A DNA stretch of 64,000 nt from Numida meleagris. Taxonomy: Eukaryota; Chordata; Aves; Galliformes; Numididae. The translations under genes were made by a program, and so were the position numbers. The notes beneath the pieces are model-generated. The model did not search any database. It was not told the DNA's origin and saw only the letters and a program-made list of their open reading frames with translations. This document shows positions 1 through 13,600 of this stretch, piece after piece (positions within the stretch are counted from its first letter, which is position 1; each line of letters opens with the position of its first letter). Location of the stretch: positions 96,463,292 to 96,527,291 of the forward strand of contig NC_034410.1 in the NCBI RefSeq assembly GCF_002078875.1, in the 5' to 3' direction.

Positions 1-1484
1 ATGCAGGACTTTCTTTTTTTTTTTCCTTAGCATTTCCAACCTTGGATCCACCCAAATGCTCTAAGCCTTAAAGTTTATAGCCTTTGGCTCTTGTTGACAA
101 TCAGAAGGAGAAGAGAGTGCTGATAAATTGTTTCATAAAATACTATAGAGCACTAGTTCTGGCAGCTAATGGTATTATACCCATGCCACTAATCCCCAGT
201 GAATGAACAACCTCTTTTTAATTCTGATTTTCATTTAATAGCATTGAAAGGGCAGATTTCAGGCAGTACATCTCTGTTCAATATCATACTTTGTATTTGT
301 TCACTATTTCATGTTGGATTTTAATAGGAAAAAGAAGTAATCTTTTAGACCTTTACTGTTTATTTTTTAAATTCTCTGGCAGTAAAAATTAAAAAAAAAA
401 AATATTGTAATGTTTTTGTTTTACTCTTTCAGAGTAAATCCAAGCTTGGGATTTTTTGTTCTCCTTAAACTTCTCTTAGAATCAAATGTATTTCTTGTAA
501 ATGTTGGAAACTCTTAGACTCGTTGTAGAAAGTTGTCAATAAATCAGACTGTTGTGATGAATACTGACATATGCTATGGTGGCTTTATGAACTAGCTTTG
601 GAACTCAGCAAAATATTTTAGACTGAAAGAACCAGGTAAATTATGATTTCCTACCAGTTTTGTTTCAGATACAAAGCATCAGACATCTTGTCAAAAATTA
701 AAAATATTGGGGATTTTTTTTCTATTCTTAAGTGTTTCTTTTTCCAGTGTAAGCTTCTTACCTAATAGAAATATTGTGCAATCCAAGTTTTTCAACGTAT
801 AATCATCTCATCTCATTGATACTAGTACTGCAACTACATTCATACTAATTATGGAATTAATTTTTCATCTTTTTTTTTTCTGTGATCTGGTCATTCAGAG
901 CAGTTGCTTTGTCACTTTGCCAAATGTTGTCCTCTTCTGTTCACAGCAGCTGTGTGTTTACTGGAGGTCTATGCATCTACGAGTTTTTTCCATAATTAGA
1001 CAATTATTAATAGTTTTATCTTTTTTTAAAAAAAGTTTTCAATAAGCCATTTGATGTACTGAGGAGATGTACTTTATAGCTGTATCCTGGCAGAGTGTAT
1101 GGAATGGCTTTGTATGTCAGTTCAGTAAATCGCTTTGAAATACCATGTTGCTGTAATTTGCCAAATGGCCATGCAGGTAGATTCTCTCCCTCTGTTCTGC
1201 AGCTTTGAGCTGAAAGGGCTGAGGTCATTTAAAGTTTTTACATTCAACATGATAGGTGCAATGATATACTCCTAAGTTGTATTTTGAAAACCAAGAGAAG
1301 AACAAAACAAAACAAAACATTCCTTATCAGTAAATATTGTGAAATGAAAACGTTCACTGTTTTAGTTAAGGTCTATTTTTTGACCAGAGCACTGTAGGTC
1401 AGCAAATATTTCTGAAACAAAAAATATTTTAATGATGTAAAATGTTATTCTCTAACTTGATTATTTGTTTTTGTATGTCCACAG
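1..1484 (+). other. PIEZO2: PIEZO2 intron, 3' part (5' end outside window)
   Basis: AT-rich intronic DNA ending in the acceptor 'tatgtccacag'. I see no exon matching the upstream PIEZO2 protein and no CR1. A short (AAAAC)n run lies at 1301-1319. Confidence 0.85.
1301..1319. repeat. (AAAAC)n short tandem repeat
   Basis: About four tandem copies of aaaac, directly visible; ordinary intronic low complexity. Confidence 0.8.
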
Positions 1485-1647
1485 GTTGTTTGGTGTCACT
1501 TCACTTACACAGACAAATTGCTCAAGCACTTGGATGATCATCAAAAATCAAGAGTTACACTGGTATCACCATGCAAATCCAATCTTACTGCTGGTGATGT
1601 ACTACACCCTTGCAACTCTGATCCGCCTTTGGCTACAAGAGCCCATT
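1485..1647 (+). CDS. PIEZO2: PIEZO2 exon W1 (blade transmembrane segment)
   Basis: First exon in the window. It opens with the third base of a split codon (mammals have Arg here), then 54 codons beginning [16 protein letters not shown] and ending LWLQEPI. The stretch '[20 protein letters not shown]' is a clear membrane helix preceded by a conserved WYHH. N-C-S is a potential glycosylation sequon. Acceptor is 'tccacag', donor 'att|gtaaga'. It ends at a codon boundary, so the next exon must start in phase 0. Confidence 0.95.
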
Positions 1648-4600
1648 GTAAGAGTGATTCCCTTCTCTTTTTTAGCACTAATGACTGTGAGACTGGCCTG
1701 TGCAGGTACTTCCTAGCAGAAGTGCAAGCATTCAAGTAAGCTCAGGGAAGGAGAGAAGTGCAAGTTGGTACCTTAAGTTCAGGCTTTATGATAGAATCAT
1801 AGAATGGCTTGGGTTGGAAGGGACAACAAGGATCATCAAGTTCTAATCCCCTTGCCACCGCAGGGCCACCAACCTCCAGATCTGGTATTAGACCAGGTAG
1901 CCCAGGGTCCCATCCAACCTGGCCTTGAACACCTTGAGGGATGGGGCACCCACAGCCTCTCTGGGCAACGTCTTCCAGCACCTCACCACTCTCTCATTAA
2001 AAATCTTCCCCCCTACATGTAATCTAAATCTCCCTTATTTTAGTTTAAAACCACTCCCCCTTGTCCTATCATAGAATCATCAAGGTTGGAAAAAGACCTA
2101 CAAGATCATCCTGTCCAACTGACCACCTATCACCAGTAGTTCTCACTAAACCGTGTGCCTCAACATGTCTAAATGTTCCTTGAACACCTTCAGAGTCAGT
2201 CAATCCACTACCTCCCTGGGCAGCCCATTCCAGCGCCTGACCACTTTTGGAAAAGTAGTATTTCCTAACATCCAACCTGAGTCTCCCCTGGCACAACTTG
2301 AGGCCATTCCCTCTCGTCCTGTCACTAGTTACACGAGAGAAGAGGCCAACCCCCAGCTCGCTACAGCCTCCTTTCAGGTAGTTACAGAGAGCCATAAGGT
2401 CTCCCCTGAGCCTCCTCTTCTCCAGACTGAACAATCCCAGCTCCTTCAGCTGCTCCTCATAAGGCCTGTGCTCCAGACCCCTCACCAGCTTCGTCGCCCT
2501 CCTCTGAACACGCTCCAGGGCCTCAATGTCTCTCCTGCAGTGAGGGGACCAAAACTGAACACAGTAGTTGAAGTGTGGCCTCACTAGAGCTGTGTACAGA
2601 GAGACGATTACTTCCCTGCTCCTGCTAGCAACACTATTTCTGATACAAGCCAGGATGCCATTGGCCTTCTTTGCCATGGACACACCACTCGCTCATGTTC
2701 AGGCAAACATCAACTAATACCCCCAGGTCCGTTTCCTCTACACAGTCTTCCAGCCACTCTGCCCCAAGCATGTAGCGTTGCCTAGGGTTGCTGTGGCCAA
2801 AGTGCAGGACCCAGCACTTGGTCTTGTTGAACCTCATCCCATTGGCTTCAGCCCAGTGATCCAGCCTGTCCAGATCTCTCTGTAGGGCCTTGCTACCCCC
2901 AGGTAGATTGACACTTCCTGCCAACTTGGTGTCATCTGCAGACTTACTGAGGGTGCGCTCAATGCCCCCATCCAGATCATCAGTAACGATGTTGAAGAGG
3001 ACAGGCCCCAGCACCAACCCCCGGGGAACACCACTCATGACCAGTCACCAGCTGGATTTAACTCCATTCACCACCATTCTCTGGGCCCGGCCCTCCAGCC
3101 AGCTCCTTACCCAGCAAAGAGTGTACCTATCCAAGCCATGGGCTGCCAGCTTCTCCAGGAGAATACCATGGGAGACAGTGTTGAAGGCTTTGCTGAAGTC
3201 GAGGTAGACCACATCAACAGCCTTTCCCTCATCCACCAGGCAGGTCACTAGATCATAGAAGGAGATCAGGTTGGTTAAGCAGGACCTGCCTTTCATGAAC
3301 TTATGCTGGCTGGGCCTGATCCTCTGTTGTCCCACACATGCTGCATGATCTCCCTCAGGACAATATGCTCCATAACCTTCCCTGGCACCAAGGTCAGGCT
3401 GACAGGCCTGTAGCTCCCCGGATCCTCCTTACGACCCTTCTTGTAGATGGGAGTCACATTTGAGTGACTATCTACCCATGTAAAAAGTTGATTTCTCTCA
3501 TGTTTATAAACATTTAAATCTTGGAAGGCATCAGTGAGGTCTCCCTGCAGCCTTCTCTTGTCCAGGCTGATAGGTCTTCAAGACTATGATCTTGCAGCTT
3601 TTAAAAGAATATTCACCTTAAATAAAGAACACAATGTCAGATCATTAATGCTTACTCTGATTTGGAAAGTCAGTATCAATATAAAGTAGTGTAGGTGCTA
3701 TCAAATGGAAAGGCTTGCTATCTGGCAGGATTGAAGTGGGATGCAGGCTGGCACAGGGTACAGTGAAACAAGACAGTGACTGCAATTTTATCACAGATAA
3801 ATTTTTCTGAAAAAATTTGCTCCTGAGTCTGTGTGCCTGAGAGGAAATCCCAGTTTACATTAAGGAGCAAGAAAAAAAGTGACAAAGAAAACAGATGTTT
3901 AGTTCTTCCTGTTTCAGATGACGAGTGAATATAAGAACCCATACGTACCTTAACAACTTAGAAAATGGAAGTATGAAGAGTACAATCCTAAGAATTATTT
4001 ATTTTAATTTCTTGATCCTCTGAAATTTGACTTGAGTTCTACAACTTAGATTTAGCAGTGCTGTAAACCACAGTGAAAATAGTTTGTGACTGATCTATGA
4101 ATGAGTGGCTTTTGTAGAAATAAATAAAAATGTTTACTGTTTTCTTATTTTAAGGGTGTTTCTTCGTATAATGGATAATCTAACAGTTTAATGTTTAAAA
4201 AGGCAGACGAAATACATCACCTCTGAATTTAGATGTCTGATATTTTGGTTTTACATATATTGAACTTCACAGTAAAAAGTGAATGATGCCAGAACTGCCA
4301 GATTCACTTACTAGAAAGTTGTATCTTAAGTTTCCAGAAATCTTAAGACTGACATTTTTGAAGTCAGAACATTTTAAAAGATTATGATCCAGTGCTCTCT
4401 GGCATTGAGTTGCTTTCATTTTTGTATTATTTTTTTTTTTTCAGCTGCAGCAGCTGGAAAAACAGGTTGTCTTTTTTTCTTTCCTTATGTGAAAATTGAG
4501 ATTTGTGGATAATAATATGATTTTACCACTGGGGCCATAACTAATACTTTATATCTCGCAAACTTCGTAATAAAATCATGAGAACATGAGGAGTAACCAC

Positions 4601-7600
4601 ATGTGAAATGCAGTTAGAGGGAGCTGTGTGATCTCAGGATCTCTGGGAATTCATTTCCAGTCCTTAGGCTCCTTTTGTCCAACTTTCATCATTTTCAAGT
4701 TTGGTAATTGGTTTAAGTTGGTTACTGTGCTTTTTTCTGTGGAGAGGAATGGGCCTGTCACAGGACACTGTGAATCCTGAAAGTTCCTCCATGGACCAGA
4801 GAGAAACTATAGTGGACTTGCTTGCTTGTATTTCTTTTAGAATGCTCATGTTGAATACGATGGATATTCCCATAAGACACTAAAAACAGTCTTTGAGAGC
4901 TGGAAACAAGTTGATTTAGAGAAGCTTTCCAAGCAATTAAGTTAGAGAGAGTAAATATTAGAAGAGATTAATTTAATGACAGACAATATCTCTCAAAAGC
5001 ACGGCTGCATGAAAGGTAATACAAAGTCTTGCCACTCCCAAGGAAGCTGCAGATGCCAAGGGAGTGATTCTTCCTTGTGAAGAGAAATGAGTATTTAAAA
5101 AGGAGAGCATTGGAGAGAGAAGGGTAAAACCTCTAAGATAATGCTTATTTTTGAGGCAGGTATAATAGTGCTGCAAGTATTTGTAATTGAAAGGAAATAA
5201 TGAAAAAAAAATTCAAAAAATGTACTGGCATTCATCTTTCTCTTTCTGATTTTCTCCTGCTAGTCACTGTTCTAGATTACTTAAATCCAGAAATAGTTTT
5301 ATTTCAGGTTTCACTGAGCAAAATTTTGACTTCTGAAGAACATATGATGCAAGTGATTCGCTACAGGCTAAGGATGTTTCCTCCGTTTTCACCCTCTAGT
5401 GATTTCAAAGTTATTCTGGATTTAGGACCTCACCACTAACCTGCCTGTTCTTAGGTAGAAGATGATGATATGCTACATGCTGTTTAATGTAAAGCAATTA
5501 TTCTCTGTAAATTGCTATAAAGAACAGTAACAAGTGTCTCGCCTTACAAATGTTGTTCAAAACAATCTTTTGAACAAAACTTCTTTTGAACAAATCATGT
5601 ACTCTAGATTAGGTATAAAGGAATACTGATCCAATTGAAAAAGACATACAAAAATGAAATGTAACCCAGGAGCACTAGATTGTAAAAGCAGAATTTAGGA
5701 ATTGTAGGCCTGGCATTTTATCCTTCTTGCATGAATTGCATCTTGAGGTCCTCCTGAAGATAAAATTCCTACTGAATTTCAGTAGGAGATCTCTCTGAGA
5801 CATGCTCTGGAGATTCTCTCTGAATCCTGCAGCTGATCAACAGTTCTACAAGAACAATGCTCACTTCAAATCTTGAGTTTCAAGGTGAGGGCCTTTTGTG
5901 TGTGCACCACAGTCTGTCAAAGCACAGCATGTATGAAATTTCAAAATGTATGGTGTGTCTGTGTGAGATTCTGTATGGATCTTACTTCTGCAAAATGCCT
6001 TTGGAGGTCAGTAGAAGTTTTGCTTTTCTTATAGCTGCTATTTTGGATCCTAATTTGTTCTAAAGTTGAGTCATGTGAAATTCTACCTCTGCAAATTAGA
6101 GAGAGATCTGCCTCTGGGGATTTCAACTTGTATTTGTTATTTGTAGGACCGAGTATATGAATAGGGCCCATTCATTCTATCTGATGAGTGGTAAGGAATA
6201 GTATGGAATTCAACAGAGTTCCAGCAATGTAATGCAGTGTCCTTTTATAAAAGAACTTTTCAGGATTGTCTGAATTAAGAGGAGTTTGAGAGTTGGTCAG
6301 GTAGTGGAAGAACTGGAAGATTTAGACAAGTCAAAGGACTCCCGCAAGTTGTAACCATATGACTAATCCTGTATTTTCTTACTTTTCTTCTCCTAAGAAA
6401 GATTAAACAGAATTCCCCATCATTCCTTATGGTCTCTTAGGTTAAAAATATGTTACTAAAATCACTGTCTATGTCCCAAGTCTTTTGGTATTGTTTTGGT
6501 CATCCTGGTGCCAAACTAAATGCTGTTGATAAACAGTTCTTTATGGTGCATATTTACATTAAAGTTTTAAATGGCAGCAGTAAGTATTTTAAGCACAAAT
6601 TCTGTATATTTCTTGTTATGCTTTGGCTAGGAATGCCCTTTTGCAATCAAATATAAATACACAATCATATCTGAATTGTGCTTCCACTGCGTCTGAGAAG
6701 TAAAACCAAATTAATAACCATTGTTTATCTAAGTCAAGATTTAAAAAATAGGACCTTAGTGTTAAGATTGGAATGGAGAGTTTCAAGACTAGCTAGGATG
6801 TTTGGATGTTCTGTTCCCATGGGTATCTTTGCAGACCTCTGCCCAGCTTCCTGATTTATTCTTATTCTAATGCATCAACTGATTTTGCATAAGCAATGAG
6901 AACCCTTACCACCAGCTAGTTCCCATAAAAAGCTTAATTCGAGGCTCTGCCTTTGAAACACCAAGTTCCTCTGAAAACTATCTTTTATATCATAATATAT
7001 CTCTTTGTTGGCAGTAAGCAGGATTTAAGTAAAAAAAAGAGAGCAGCTGTTGAAAACCAAAGGTTGATTTCCTGAGCTTTCATTTGAAACAGAAATACAA
7101 GTATCTGCTAAGTAGAAAGTGCAAAACAGGCAGGAGAAAAATCCTAAGTCCTTACAAACCATTTCTTCAGATTCAAATAAAATGTGATAATTAGTTGCCT
7201 TGGCCAGTTATTCTGTAGTTAATATCAGGGTGAGTTCAGAATAATACTACTAAAATTGGCACGTACTCTGCTGCAGCTCAGCAGAGCTCTTGGACTTAAG
7301 TCCTATTAAAGTCCTGTAAAGTGAGACTTCGCCCTGGGTTCTAGGTTACAAAAGTAATTGTGTACTTATTCATTAGAGGTGTCCTTATGGAGCTGAGTGG
7401 GCATGGTTTTAAGCCACAAGGCTTACAGCTGTGTAATTGAGGATTGGCTCAATACTTTAAACAATACTAGTGGAGGTCATGAAGAGATAATTTGGTACTT
7501 CAAATTTTCTTGGACTTTGGTAAGTTCAACAGGAATGTAGAACCCCACTAGAGCACTTTTTGTTTCTTATTAGAATCAAGCTTGCATGCTTAGTATTACA

Positions 7601-10600
7601 GCACTTTTCCCCTCAAGAAAACAGGTTCTTTAAAGCAGTCCTTAAAAGCATGGGTAGTCTACCTTTTTATCCTTTCTATTCCCACTGGTTTTGAAATAAA
7701 TATGCAGGCATTAATGGATTACAAAATGAAATAGTGTTATTATTAATCCACAATACTCATTTTATGGTCTTGCATACCTTCCTCTGAAATTCTGAATGGT
7801 TATTGTTTCCATCAGAGACAAAACCTAAAAAAGCACCGGAAATCTTGGGAGGAGAGGAGAGACCAGAAAGGAAGCAGAGAGATAAATGTTAATGAAATTA
7901 CAGAAGACATCTTGAGTTCTAAGATTCTAACTGTGAAACTGGGCAAATGCAGAGAGCAGAGTAACTTCCGTAGTGGCAGCTTCTCTCTGATGGTACCCCA
8001 GGGGCCAGTGAGTCCTGCTGAGCAACAGTGTGCTGGAGAGGCTCACAGCTTTAGCATGCAGCCTGCTGGCTCCAGAGCACCTTTGTTCTCCCTTTAGCAC
8101 CACAAGTTTGAGCTTCCTCCTCTCACTGGTACAAACAGAAAGATGATCTTACTACTTGGTGAGGGCTCAGTGGAGAAGTTAACGACTGCAAGAGAGACAG
8201 TGGAGGAGGAGACCTAGAGGAACTTGAAGAGGAACTGCAACCTAGTACAGTTCATGTGCACATACCCAGGCATCATCCTTCTTGCTGCTATACTATAAAC
8301 ACATCCGTGTTCACGGTGTTTGAGAGGCTTCATGCGTGTGCTGGGCCATGGAATTAAGATGGAGTTACAATCACAGAATCACGATCAAGGAATTGCAGGG
8401 GTTTGAAGGGACCAACCCCGCCGCTAAAGCACATACCCTACAGTAGGTCATAGAGGTAGTCATCCAGACGAGTTTTGAATATCTCCATAGAAGGAGACTC
8501 CATAACCTCTCTGGGCAGCCTGCTCCAGTGTTCCGTCACCCTTACTGTAAAGTTCTTTCGTATGTTTGTGTGGAACTTCCTATGTTCAAGTTCGAGGAGT
8601 TAAGGGTGATGCATTAGCAATCCTTTTAGTGGCAGCAGTTCCTGACAAGTTGAAGAAATTCGGCATGTGCATCATGGAGAATTACAGAATCATCAAACAG
8701 ACAAGGTTGGAAGGTACCTCTGTAAATCATGTGGTCCAACTCCGCGTGAGAACTGGGTCTCAGATTAGGTTACACAGGACCTATCAAGCCAAGTCTTGGA
8801 TGTTTCCAGCATAGGCCCCCACTTGGCTGCTTCCCTCCAACTCTGTCCAACTCTGCTGTATGGAATTATTCTGTCTCAGATGCAGGACTTTATATTTTTC
8901 TTTGTTAAACCTTGTGCATTTTGGTTTGCCCATTCTTCTAGCCTGTGTGGTGGCTTTTCCTTCTGGCCCACCTGTCTCACCTCTCAGTTCAGTGTCACAA
9001 ACCTTGTATGGGTGCATTCAATCCCATCATCCAGATGGTTTTGAAGATAGTGAATACTGCCAGATACATTGTCAGTCCCTGAGGAACTGCACTCATGACT
9101 GACTACCATTCTGATGTTGAAGCAGACAGTCTAGCCAGTTCTTCACCCATCTTGTGATCCACCTGATCAGTACGTATCTTAGCAGTTTGTCAGCAAGGAT
9201 GTTGTGGGACACAACTTGCTAACAGAAGCTCTCCCTTCATCCACTAAGTTGTTTCTGCATAAAAAGCAGTCAGATTGGTCAAGCATGCTTTTACTCTTGG
9301 TAAATTCATGTTGCCTTTTTCCAGCTGCCTTTTTGTACTTCATGTGAGAATGATTGCACACACACGTATTTGTGGCTCGACTCAGAAGCAAGGCTAGACA
9401 AGCCTAGATGGAGGGCCAGCACTGACAACACTGTCATGTATTGAGTCATGGATTGCTGAGTTAGGTTAGACTTTAAAGATAGTTACATACCCCGATCGTC
9501 TATTTTCAACTCTTCAGATGTTTGATGAAGCAGAATTGTCTTTTCACATATGTATGCAGTTGAGAAGAGTTAATTTTCTTTCAGTACACTGCTTTGAAAA
9601 TTAAACATCTCCGTAATAGCTCATGGTATGACTGTATACAAAGGTAAGATGTGGAAGTCTGTGTGATTCTGGTGTCTTGTAACTGTCAGGATACATCCTG
9701 TCCTTAATGGACTATCAGTTATAGAAAAGCTCTGTCATCGTTTCCAAAGCTGTCATCTCAGTCAAAGTCATACATCAGACAGATTGCATTAAATACTAAT
9801 AGATAGTTCAAAGACATGTTGAGAGGGAGCGTCAGGGGAAAATATAAATTTCTCTTGTGAGATTTTTATTTGGAGATTTGTAACTAGTCTTGTTTATATT
9901 CTTTAGCAGATACCTGATGAAGAGAAATCTGAGAGCAGAGAAGATGACAAAGAAATACCCTGCAGCCCAATTCCAATGACAGCAGAGAGAAGACGCAGTC
10001 TGTGGTATGCAAGCCACTATACAACTGATGAGAGAAAAGTAAGGCTGCGAGGGGAAGGGTCTCTGCATTAAGTGTATTTAAAACCATCACTTAATTTTAT
10101 CACAGTTACTTTGAAATTAATGGAAGCTGCATCAGGAAGGTCCCAAGTAAGAACTGTGTCATTATAGGACTAAGTTAAAATATCAAGACTGTGTGGCAGA
10201 GTATGAAATTTATTCTGTAAGACTTAAAACAAAAACAAGACCCAGACTAAGGAAGTAAAAGGACATGTTCCTTGCTTTTGGCTTCCACACTGAAGAAGTT
10301 TAGTGCAAGTCTTTTGGCAACAGGCCACTATCTTTATGAAAAACAGCTAGAAATTCCCACAGCCTGATGTAAAGCTCTCATCTGCCTTGTAACTTCTAAT
10401 TACCACTCACACTGATAAAGGGGAGCTACCAGCTTCTCTTCATTCAGGCGTACTGGTGACCTTGTTGGATGTTTATGGCAGGGTAGGGAAGGCTGTTGCT
10501 GTAAAAGGTCCTAGAAAGGTACGGCTTTCTACCATCATTCCCACTAGCTCCAATGCAGTATTTCATTTGACAAGTTGCAGATAAATTTGTCTTATATAAA

Positions 10601-13600
10601 TACCTTGTTGAGCCACATAGACTCCCCCAAAATGGCATCATAATAATAGTAATGCTAAATGAACTAGCAAATGAATGAACTGTGCCTACTCTAAGAAAAA
10701 AAAAAGAAAGAAACACAACAGTTACTAGGTTCTTACATTCAGCTATCTAGTTTTTTTTCTTGTGGAAAATTTAATTTTTATTTATAATTATTATTTTATT
10801 AATAATATCTTCAACAACTACTACAGAAAAGCTAGAGAAGGCATGCATTAAAAATATGCCTGTAAATCTTTTGTGGACAAACATGGAGTAACCAAAAATG
10901 GTACAGAAAGAGGAATTTGGGACTTTTAACAGAATTTTAAAAGTGCAGTTTATTTTTTCCTATGGAAGTTTCTCACTGACTTCACTGGAAGATATTTCTG
11001 AAAAGATAAAACTGTTGGACATAGCTTTTGATACTTTAGTGTACTTTTTTGACACATTAAAATTGCAAATGTTACTTCATGTTCTCGTGTTCACTTAGCA
11101 TTTATCACTCAGCCTTGGATAAAGCCAATAGTTTTTCTTCAATGAAAAATGGTTCTACGTGAGGAAAATATGGTTGCTAACAATTATAATTCTAGGTGTC
11201 ACATTGTATATTTGTATAAACATTATATGGGAAGTAGTTTTATAGAGTAATTCTAATGATCAATCAAAACTGGGATCATTAGAAAGACATTAGAAAGCAG
11301 TTAATCAGTATAATGTGATACTGATTAATTCTTTGCGCTAATACCTAAAATTTCAATGCAACAGACTCAGTTTTGGTTCAGAATTCACAAAAACATACAG
11401 TAAAGATATGTCAATGGCTTTAGTACACTAAGTACCATTTTATGGAGCATAGTGTACAATTCCGCTGACTTTTGAAGAATTCTTCTGGAATTTCTTAATG
11501 CAAATGTTCTGCGAAAGTCAGCAAATATGCATGCCTCTATTCAAAAAATAACTTATTAATGCTTGAGCCATGCTTCTTTAATAATTTTTCCTTGCATTGC
11601 TTTTTGCAGCTTCTGTCAGTGACCCAAGATGAATACAAGCCATCGGATGTTAGTATACTGCTAGTCTTTATAATTTTGTAATTATTTTTAACCTGGGTAA
11701 ATACAGATTACACTGATATACACACTCAGCTGGCACTTTAAAAACTTCTGTGTTTTGGTTAGCCTGTGTTTTACCCTGTAACCTTGATTATCCTAAATAT
11801 AATTGTCTTCTGCTTCCTAAACAATTACACTGCGAATTGGCATTAAAATGGATCATTTGAAACTACACTTCTTGTGGTAGTGGTATCAACTGGCAAATGA
11901 TCTTTGTTATTTCATTGGGTTTAAATAAGATCTCAAAATATGCTTTCTAATGCAAACCATCTTGAAACTTGATTTAGCTTCTTTGCTCTATTCTTTTCTT
12001 TCAATCGTGTTGAAATGCTGAGGTCTTTTAAGAGTGACTGACAGTACATGAGTTTAATTTAAAGGTTACAGAAAATTAAAATCTCTGCTTGAGCCGACAG
12101 CAGATGATTATTTGTCTTGACTCCTTTAGCAATCCTAAAAGCAGAAACAACACCTCTATTCAGCATACACAGAAGAACAGAGAGGCAGATGAACTTTGAG
12201 AGCATCTACAACCAAATCTAAATGTGCTCCACAGCCTGTGTTCAGGCTGTGTAACTGCTGATCACATCTAAATGTAACCCAGATACTGCTCTGAACGAGA
12301 GTCTGAATCAGCCCACATATGCCTGTCCATATTTTCTACAGTCAGGGTGTTGGAACATGAACTCAGTGAGTTATTGTTTGTGTGCTGAGCCTTGCCATTG
12401 GCCTTAGGCTTCCCCAGCTGTGGATGTGTTAACTTAATCCCCCTTTACAGTGTTTTTTCTTTCCATTTAATTTTATAGGTGGGACAGGCCAAGAGCATGT
12501 AAATAGCCATTTAACATGATAGCTTTCACTTGTGTGTCCACACTTTTATGCCTTTTCAGATTGCTGTTATGCACACTGAAGTGATGCCTTGGGGAATTTG
12601 AAAAAAACTTTAAATCTTTTAAAGAAGATATTTGCAGAAGTTCAAAATACTGCAGTATTTTATAGCTTGCTAAAATCCATTGATATTGCATAAAAAGCTA
12701 CCAAAAATAATTTGAGAAGCTGTTATGTGCTGCTTTTGCATGCTGCATGACTATAATGTATCACTTTCTTTGGAAGGAGCCAACAGAATATTGGTTAGGC
12801 TCCTTTACTGTTGGCAGTCCAGCATTAGAGAAGCACAGGAGTCTTGTTCTTGTAAGAGCTGCCCTAAATCAGTGCTTCTGTCCCATCTTCTGGCAGGTTC
12901 TGCTGGTTACAGTGAATGGGAACCCTGCTGACTATCACACCATCCACCCCACACTGCCATTAGAGAATGGTCCGGCCAAAGCAGACATGTACTCAACACC
13001 ACAGTACAAATGGGAACCTTCGGATGACATGTCAGGTAGTGAAAAGAATTGCCTGGGAATTACCCTTATCTCCATATTGTCTTCTTCTGTATCTCAGTTC
13101 ACTGCCTCTTGCATTTATTTTCGCTTTAGTAAACTTCTTGGCCTGCTAAAGTTTAAATAACTGTTCTTTAACAACAACTGCTTACTACTTGGGAGTTTTG
13201 TAAATGGGGCTGTAGGCATATACTATCTAAAAAACTTTGTCTCTTCATCAACCAACACAGTGATTGCAGGTTTTGTGTTGCTTTACTGTACTCAAACATA
13301 ATTTTTATGGCTATCTTGAGCTTGCTAACAGATGTAGAAGAACTATCAGAGTGATGGCAAGTGAAATCACTCTGGGTTTACTTACCTGGAGATAGTACTC
13401 ATACTATTTTTAGACCAGCATGAATTGCAAATAAGACTTTATTTTTCTACTTAGAAAAGGAAGAGGAGGAGGGAGAAGAGGAGGAGGAAGAAGTTACTCA
13501 AGAGGAAAAAGAAAATGTTAAATTGCATGCCCTGGTCTCTGTGTTCCAATTTATCATGAAGCAAAGTTACATTTGTGCTTTGATAGCCATGATGGTAAGT

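Larger units (their letters stand above)
1648..9906 (+). other. PIEZO2: PIEZO2 intron W1-W2, 8.3 kb
   Basis: The largest intron here. It holds antisense CR1 fragments at 1789-3575 and 8370-9345, listed separately, and inverted repeats at 5553-5577 and 5767-5787. The rest (about 3580-8370 and 9350-9900) is unique-looking AT-rich sequence in which I recognise no exon or RNA gene. It ends in a tandem acceptor (tagcag). Confidence 0.85.
10039..11609 (+). other. PIEZO2: PIEZO2 intron W2-W3, 1.6 kb
   Basis: AT-rich, no CR1 recognised. Contains two adjacent inverted repeats (11252-11283 and 11301-11328) and a TGCATG motif at 11528-11533, about 80 nt before the next small exon. Acceptor 'ctttttgcag'. 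Confidence 0.85.

Noticed and set aside
1..90. Strong pyrimidine tract and AG at 29-30 at the window start, possible upstream exon
   Set aside because: The following sequence matches no PIEZO2 residue and has early stops in two of three frames.
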